Source: Methanoregulaceae archaeon
Lineage (GTDB): Bacteria > Armatimonadota > Fimbriimonadia > Fimbriimonadales > Fimbriimonadaceae
Assembly (NCBI GenBank): GCA_020850325.1
Contig: JADZEW010000031.1
Location: 1-64,000 of the forward strand
Direction: 5' to 3'
Length of the DNA stretch: 64,000 nt
Shown here: piece after piece, positions 59,370 through 64,000 of the stretch
Numbering within the stretch: the first letter of the stretch is position 1
Layout of the letters: each line of letters starts with the position of its first letter
The notes under the pieces: generated by a model
Database searches by the model: none
Seen by the model: the letters and a program-made list of their open reading frames with translations, nothing else
Told to the model about the DNA's origin: nothing
Translations under genes and position numbers: made by a program

Positions 59370-62300
59370 TTACGGATTCACGTTTAGCAAAGCCCCTGCA
59401 CCCTTGTTGGCGTACAGGGCCCAGACACCGACGAAGACCTGGCTGGAGTAGGTTCTGGTCGTGATCTGGAAGGTGCCCGAAGTCGCTCCTGCCGGGACGA
59501 CAACCGTCGTCGGCACTTGAACGATGCCCGGAACGCCCGATCGGATCTGGACGGTGAGTCCGCCCGCCGGGGCCGGTCCGTTCAGCGTGAACGTGCCGGT
59601 CGAGCCTTGCCCACTATTGACCGAGCTCGGGTCAAGCGTCATCGTAATCGGCTGCGGAGGAATCACCGTTACCGAACCCGACACGCTCAGCCCATTGGCG
59701 GACGCGTTGATCGAGCAGAGTTGCGTGGAAGCAACCGGGCTGCTGTTGACCGTGAATACGCCGCTGTACTTACCGGCCGCGGCGGTCACCGATCCGGGGA
59801 TCGAGATCGCGGCATTGTTCGACGAGAGCGTAATGTTCAGGCCGCCTGCAGGAGCCGGGGCATTAAGGTACACCGCCGCCGTGGCCGACTGGCCACCCGT
59901 CAGCGATCGCGGGAAGACCGCAATCGAAGTCGGGCCGTTGGCGACGACCGTGAACGTTCGCGGAGCGGTCGTACCGCCGCCGGGAGCCGGGTTCACGACG
60001 CGAACTTGAGCTGTACCTGCGGTTGCGATTTCAGCCGCGCTGATCGTCGACTTCAGCTCCGTGGTGCTGATAAAGGTCGTGGATCGCTGAACGCCATTCC
60101 ACGAGATCTTCGAACTGCTCACGTAGTTCTTACCCTTCACGGTAAGCGTGAATGCCCCCGCACCGGCGGCTCGGATCGACGGTGAGATCGAATCGAGGGT
60201 CGGAACCGGGTTGTTGATCGTGAAGTCACGCTCGTTCGAGGTGCCGCCGCCCGGAGGAGGCGTGACCACTCGGACCTTGACAACCTGGGCGAAAGCGATG
60301 TCGCTTGCGCTGACCGTCGCGGTGAGCTGGTTGGCATTGACGAACGTGGTGGGTCGGTTGGCACCGAACCACTGGACCGTCGAGTTGGGAACGAAATTCT
60401 CACCGTTGACGGTCAACGTGAACTCAGCACCACCAGCGGTGGTGCTCGTCGGGTTGATCGATGTGACGACCGGCACGCCAGCCGACGTGTCGGGGGTCAA
60501 AGTGAAGTCCGCGTTCGAAATGTCGTAGAAGCCGCTTCCCGCCGAGCTTTCGACGATGATGCGGGCATTCGTGGTGTCGATGTTGTTGGGAAGCAGGACC
60601 GTCTCGCCGCCGTCGTTCGGAGTGTTGGTGGCCAGCACCAGCGCGGTGCCGTTGCCGTAGCTGTTGCCACCGTCGGTCGAGAGCAGGATGTTCACGGTCG
60701 GAGCGGTGCTACCTCCCTTGTCCCAGTTCACGGTCTGCGAAGAGTTGCCGAGCCAAGACTCGCCACCGTTCGGCGACGTCACCGCAAACGGTGAGCCAGC
60801 AACGGTGACGTTCATCTCATCAATCGCGTGGCCGCCGCCGCTCGGGCGGGTGTCACGAACCGTGATTCGAAACTTCATGCTGCGATCGACGGCGGGAAGC
60901 GCTTCCCAGCGGTCGGTCGTTCCCGCCAAAACGGTGGCGAGCTTGGGGAAGAACCGGGTGTTCGAAGCGCTCGGGTTGATCGACCGGAACAGAACGCCGG
61001 TGACCGACGAGTTGCCGAGGTCGAACTGTTCCCAGCAGAACGTGATCGGGTCGTTGTCGGGATCGTTTCCTGAGGCGCGCAGTTTGAACGGCGTATTGCG
61101 CGGGATCGTGATATCCGCGTTGGCATTCGCTGTGGGAGGCGTGTTGAGGTTGACCGCTTCCGAACCGCCCGATTGGGAGTTGTTGCGCCACGCCACGATC
61201 TGATCGAGATTGTGGGTGTGGAAGTAGGGATCGGAGTTCATTTGAACGTTATCCCCACCGCAGATACCGGCATAAGCCATGATCGTGGTGCCCGAGCCCG
61301 GCTCATAGTCGTTGCCCGGATCGTTGCCGCCTTGGCAGTTCGCGAAGGTGTGCCGGCCGCCAAACTGGTGGCCCATTTCGTGGCACACGTAGTCGACGTC
61401 GAACGGATCGCCGACGGGCGTCGGGAGGCCCGTCACGCCCTGGGCCTTAACGCCGGTGATGCCCACTGAGTTCAGCGCGGCAACGCCGCCGTCACCGGTG
61501 CCAAACACGTGGCCCATATCGTAGTTCGAGTCGCCGACCGAAGCGTCCGTTTCGGTCTGGTTCTCGCCGAGCATCGCGAACACGTTGTCGTTTGTGTAAG
61601 GATCGGTGTTCGAATCGGTCCATGCCTTCGAGTAGACGATGTTCAGCCGGATGGCAACATCAACCATGTAGATGCTGTTGACCCGATTGACGGTGGTCGC
61701 GATCGCGTTCAGCGCCGAAACCTCGCCGCCATGGAACGTGGTGTACTCACCGGTCGCGTTCATTGCCAAGCGATACGCCTTGAGCGTGCCACCCACATTC
61801 ATAATCGAGAACAGCGAAGGATCCCGGAAGTTGAAGCGATAGCTCGAGCCTTCCTGAGTGAGACAGCGCAGTTGTCGGGGAATCGTGTTGTCGCGTCGGT
61901 AGTAAACGAAGACGCCATCCTTCCGACCCTGGGCGACCGGTTCGATGACGAACGAACCGCCGTCCGTGCCGCGAACGAGACCGTGGAACCCATTCGGTCC
62001 GAAGTCGATCCGTCCGTTCTCCCGCGGATTATCAATCGACTGGACCATGTAGGTCTTCACTCCGATCTTCTGCTCCAACGCGGGCGAGAGAATCGGCGAC
62101 TCGACGACTTTATACTTACGCATGGAGCCGTCCGGCATCGGGAGGTCCATCACGGAGAAGTTGGTCATGCCCGCGCCAGACTCGCGAGGGGCCAAGCTGA
62201 GCTGGGCCTGAAGAGAGCCTACATCGACTCGAAAAGTCTGGTAGTTCTCGATCCAGGAGGCGAAGGGCTTCGATCGGGAATCGACTTCAAGCGTGGCTCT

Positions 62301-62396
62301 CCGCCACGTAGCCGACCCGTCGGAGACCTGCGCCGAACCTGTGACCGAAGCCACCGTCGCCAGTGCGGCGAGCATCATACAAAACGTATTGCGCAT
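59370..62396 (-). CDS. secreted M12-type (reprolysin-like) metalloprotease with IPT/TIG and Ig-like domains
   Basis: 1008 residues from ATG 62396; a longer frame crosses the promoter. Signal peptide MRNTFCMMLAALATVASVTGSAQ and a propeptide (RENGRIDFGPNGFHGLVRG) precede the catalytic domain. The zinc site HEMGHQFGGRH is at 339-349, preceded by VDYVC. Then come two IPT/TIG domains (SINPTSTTAGGAEFTLTVNGENFV; SISPSIRAAGAGAFTLTVKGKNYV) and two C-terminal units with the APAPAGGLNI or PAPAGGLTVQI motif shared with the 6.7-kb protein. It is probably an extracellular protease. Confidence 0.85.
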   Translation of the reverse strand: MRNTFCMMLAALATVASVTGSAQVSDGSATWRRATLEVDSRSKPFASWIENYQTFRVDVGSLQAQLSLAPRESGAGMTNFSVMDLPMPDGSMRKYKVVESPILSPALEQKIGVKTYMVQSIDNPRENGRIDFGPNGFHGLVRGTDGGSFVIEPVAQGRKDGVFVYYRRDNTIPRQLRCLTQEGSSYRFNFRDPSLFSIMNVGGTLKAYRLAMNATGEYTTFHGGEVSALNAIATTVNRVNSIYMVDVAIRLNIVYSKAWTDSNTDPYTNDNVFAMLGENQTETDASVGDSNYDMGHVFGTGDGGVAALNSVGITGVKAQGVTGLPTPVGDPFDVDYVCHEMGHQFGGRHTFANCQGGNDPGNDYEPGSGTTIMAYAGICGGDNVQMNSDPYFHTHNLDQIVAWRNNSQSGGSEAVNLNTPPTANANADITIPRNTPFKLRASGNDPDNDPITFCWEQFDLGNSSVTGVLFRSINPSASNTRFFPKLATVLAGTTDRWEALPAVDRSMKFRITVRDTRPSGGGHAIDEMNVTVAGSPFAVTSPNGGESWLGNSSQTVNWDKGGSTAPTVNILLSTDGGNSYGNGTALVLATNTPNDGGETVLLPNNIDTTNARIIVESSAGSGFYDISNADFTLTPDTSAGVPVVTSINPTSTTAGGAEFTLTVNGENFVPNSTVQWFGANRPTTFVNANQLTATVSASDIAFAQVVKVRVVTPPPGGGTSNERDFTINNPVPTLDSISPSIRAAGAGAFTLTVKGKNYVSSSKISWNGVQRSTTFISTTELKSTISAAEIATAGTAQVRVVNPAPGGGTTAPRTFTVVANGPTSIAVFPRSLTGGQSATAAVYLNAPAPAGGLNITLSSNNAAISIPGSVTAAAGKYSGVFTVNSSPVASTQLCSINASANGLSVSGSVTVIPPQPITMTLDPSSVNSGQGSTGTFTLNGPAPAGGLTVQIRSGVPGIVQVPTTVVVPAGATSGTFQITTRTYSSQVFVGVWALYANKGAGALLNVNP

Positions 62397-62429
62397 AGTG
62401 ATCCTGCTCCCAATTCCTTGAGGTGCTTT

Positions 62430-62458
62430 AGTATAGGCCGAACGGCGGCCCAAGTCAA
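62430..62458 (-). promoter_or_regulatory. near-consensus sigma-70 promoter of the M12 protease gene
   Basis: On the minus strand TTGACT (62453-62458), 17 bases, TATACT (62430-62435). The ~30-nt leader carries an AGGA site before ATG 62396. Confidence 0.85.
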
Positions 62459-62612
62459 GGAGAATTACGGGTTCTACCCCTAGGTTTGGACGGATTCAGG
62501 GAGTCCAGTCGTTCGCCGCCGCTGCCTCGCGGGGCTTGTTAAGCTTGCCGAACCTTCAGTTCTTTGGCGAAACGCCGACAGAACATATAGGGTCAAACAA
62601 AGGAAGACAGAA

Positions 62613-63206
62613 ATGCGCAAGCTTATGTTGGGTTCGTTGTTCCTCAGTCTCGTCGCTTACGGAGCGGCTCAGGCGGGCCGTACCCCCGCGAGTAATCCCG
62701 AAGCGGGGCCGCACTTGCCCAGCCAGTCGGCGGCGGACGTGCTTCGTGAGGTGGCCGAGACGGACGGAGCGTTCATTCCCGCCCGGTCGATTTCGACGAC
62801 CTACGATCCCAATAACTTGGCCGCGATGCTCCAGTTCCCGACCGACGACATCGTCGTGGTCAAACTGACCGGTCGCGATCTGCGCGCGGCCTTCGAGCGA
62901 TCGGTTTCGCTCTATCCGCAGCCGAACTCCAGCTTCTTACAGCTCGCCGGATTTGTGGTCGAGTTCTCGGCGGCCGGAGCCCCGGAAAGCCGAGTGATGA
63001 ATGTGACCGTCAACGGCTCGGCGCTCGATGAGAACCGAACCTACACCGTGGCCATGCCCGGCTCGCTTGGGCGCGGCGGGATGGGATACTTCAAGATATG
63101 GGACAAGTCGAAGATCGAACGAACCCTGCCGGGCGCGACGCTCGAATCGGTGCTCAAAGGCCGCAAGTACGCCGCTACCTCACCGCGCTGGGTGTCGCGG
63201 CCCTAG
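62613..63206 (+). CDS. exported stand-alone 5'-nucleotidase C-terminal domain
   Basis: 197 residues. The signal peptide is MRKLMLGSLFLSLVAYGAAQA. The body matches only the C-terminal, substrate-binding domain of 5'-nucleotidase/UshA proteins: VVVKLTGRDLRAAFERSV, SSFLQLAGFVVEFS, VMNVTVNGSALDENRTYTVAMPGSL and GGMGYFKIW. The metallophosphoesterase half is absent and the upstream region has no room for it. It may bind nucleotides or work with a separate catalytic protein. A GGAAGA site precedes the ATG. Confidence 0.78.
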   Translation: MRKLMLGSLFLSLVAYGAAQAGRTPASNPEAGPHLPSQSAADVLREVAETDGAFIPARSISTTYDPNNLAAMLQFPTDDIVVVKLTGRDLRAAFERSVSLYPQPNSSFLQLAGFVVEFSAAGAPESRVMNVTVNGSALDENRTYTVAMPGSLGRGGMGYFKIWDKSKIERTLPGATLESVLKGRKYAATSPRWVSRP

Positions 63207-64000
63207 CCACCGCGGCGGTTCTCGTGACCGCGGCCGCTCGCCCTTCTGCTGAGCCCGAGGTGAAGTTCGATTCGGCGACCGCGTGGAAGCACCTCATCAA
63301 GCAGACCGAGTTCGGTCCGCGATTTCCCGGGAGCGAAGCCCACAAGACCACCCGCGACTGGCTCGTCGACCGGCTGAAGGAGTCGTGCGAAAACGTCCGA
63401 ACCCAAGAGTTCACCCACCAGTGGTCGGTGGGCGATAAGAAGATCACGATGTGGAACGTGATCGGCGAGGTCAACTGGAAGGACGCCAAGACCCGCGTGC
63501 TGCTGCTTGCCCATTGGGACACGCGTCCCTACGCCGACCAGGACCCCGATGACCGCAACCGCGCCAAGCCGATCGTCGGCGCGAACGACGGCGCCAGCGG
63601 CGTGGCGGTGCTCCTCGAAGTGATGAACGCGGTCAAGGGTCGACTTCCCAAGGATGTCGGCGTGATGGTGCTGCTTACCGATGGCGAAGATCTCGGGCCT
63701 TCGTTGGACGAGATGTTCCTCGGCGCCGCGCACTTCGCGAAGAACATGCCCACGCCGAAGCCGGACTACGGGATCTTGTTGGACATGATCGGCGACAAGG
63801 ACCTGCGGGTGCCGATTGAGCGGAATAGCTACGCGTACGCGCCGCGCCTGATTCGCGAGTTGTACGCCCACGCCGCGCAGGTCGGGCTGTCCGAGACGTT
63901 TCCGAATGTGCTTGGCCCGTGGATCGAAGACGACCACATCCCGCTGAACGAAGCTGGCCTGCCGACGATCGACCTCATCGACTTCACCTATGAGCCCTGG
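63098..64000 (+). CDS. M28-family peptidase / glutaminyl cyclase-like (partial, runs off the window)
   Basis: An open frame continues past base 64000. A hydrophobic export segment (RRYLTALGVAALATAAVLVTAAA) is in frame, so the start should lie before it; ATG 63098, overlapping the previous gene by 109 bases, is my choice (GTG 63224 would lose the signal). LLLAHWDTRPYADQDPDDRNRAKPIVGANDGASGVAVLLEV holds the metal-binding His and Asp. LTDGEDLG (Glu pair) and ILLDMIGDKDL (Asp) complete the zinc site. TFPNVLGPWIEDDHIPLNEAGLPTIDLIDFTYEPW is typical of glutaminyl cyclases. Confidence 0.85.
   Translation, partial: MGQVEDRTNPAGRDARIGAQRPQVRRYLTALGVAALATAAVLVTAAARPSAEPEVKFDSATAWKHLIKQTEFGPRFPGSEAHKTTRDWLVDRLKESCENVRTQEFTHQWSVGDKKITMWNVIGEVNWKDAKTRVLLLAHWDTRPYADQDPDDRNRAKPIVGANDGASGVAVLLEVMNAVKGRLPKDVGVMVLLTDGEDLGPSLDEMFLGAAHFAKNMPTPKPDYGILLDMIGDKDLRVPIERNSYAYAPRLIRELYAHAAQVGLSETFPNVLGPWIEDDHIPLNEAGLPTIDLIDFTYEPW

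Noticed and set aside
1-64000. tRNA, rRNA, prophage or insertion-sequence transposase genes
   Set aside because: None was recognised on reading both strands; the repeats seen have no adjacent transposase in the window.

Overview
The window is about 62% GC and densely coded. It fits a diderm, probably free-living bacterium: there is a TolC outer-membrane channel with a lipoprotein RND adaptor, several large secreted multidomain proteins, frequent GTG/TTG starts and a TIGR03790-family protein. My best guess is Armatimonadota (Fimbriimonadia-like). That is inference from gene content; there is no rRNA or tRNA here to settle it.

Layout. 0-6 kb: trpG-type amidotransferase, a GH2 glycosidase, a TfoX-N protein, a sugar-isomerase-like TIM barrel and the NHEJ protein Ku. 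6-13 kb: a DUF429 protein, a secreted repeat protein, a CelD-like GNAT plus GT2 pair, a TIGR03790 protein and two small minus-strand unknowns. 13-21 kb: CBS/DUF1385 protein, tilS-ftsH, TPR and GNAT proteins, rnhB-yraN facing marC-lrp. 21-31 kb: LigD (the NHEJ partner of Ku), then an AbrB-TolC-adaptor-RND efflux operon. 31-40 kb: pcp, DinB-like and dihydroorotase; a tricorn-type protease; a GNAT and an endonuclease/phosphatase protein; a FlgM-like anti-sigma factor behind a GEMM/c-di-GMP-I-type riboswitch; argS-secG. 41-50 kb: glycosylasparaginase, photolyase, a secreted propeller/IPT protein, dus, gmhB-like phosphatase and an MFS transporter. 49.7-53 kb: a mosaic cluster of short exported proteins sharing one promoter and signal-peptide cassette. 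53-64 kb: aminotransferase-accA, a small highly expressed-looking protein with its own terminator, an M48 protease, nadB, an M12-type secreted metalloprotease, a stand-alone 5'-nucleotidase C-terminal domain and an M28 peptidase cut by the window edge.

The most interesting signals lie outside the proteins. (1) A GEMM-class riboswitch precedes the flgM-like gene. (2) A promoter/signal-peptide cassette is repeated in front of unrelated coding bodies, some of them decayed. (3) Two families of dispersed hairpins have constant loops and covarying stems. (4) A GC-rich palindromic element sits in frame inside argS, and another copy forms the 3' end of gmhB. (5) About 24 genes have a -10-like hexamer ending 6-9 nt before the start codon, which implies widespread leaderless mRNAs and corrects several start codons. 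ArgS also lacks both histidines of its HIGH motif.
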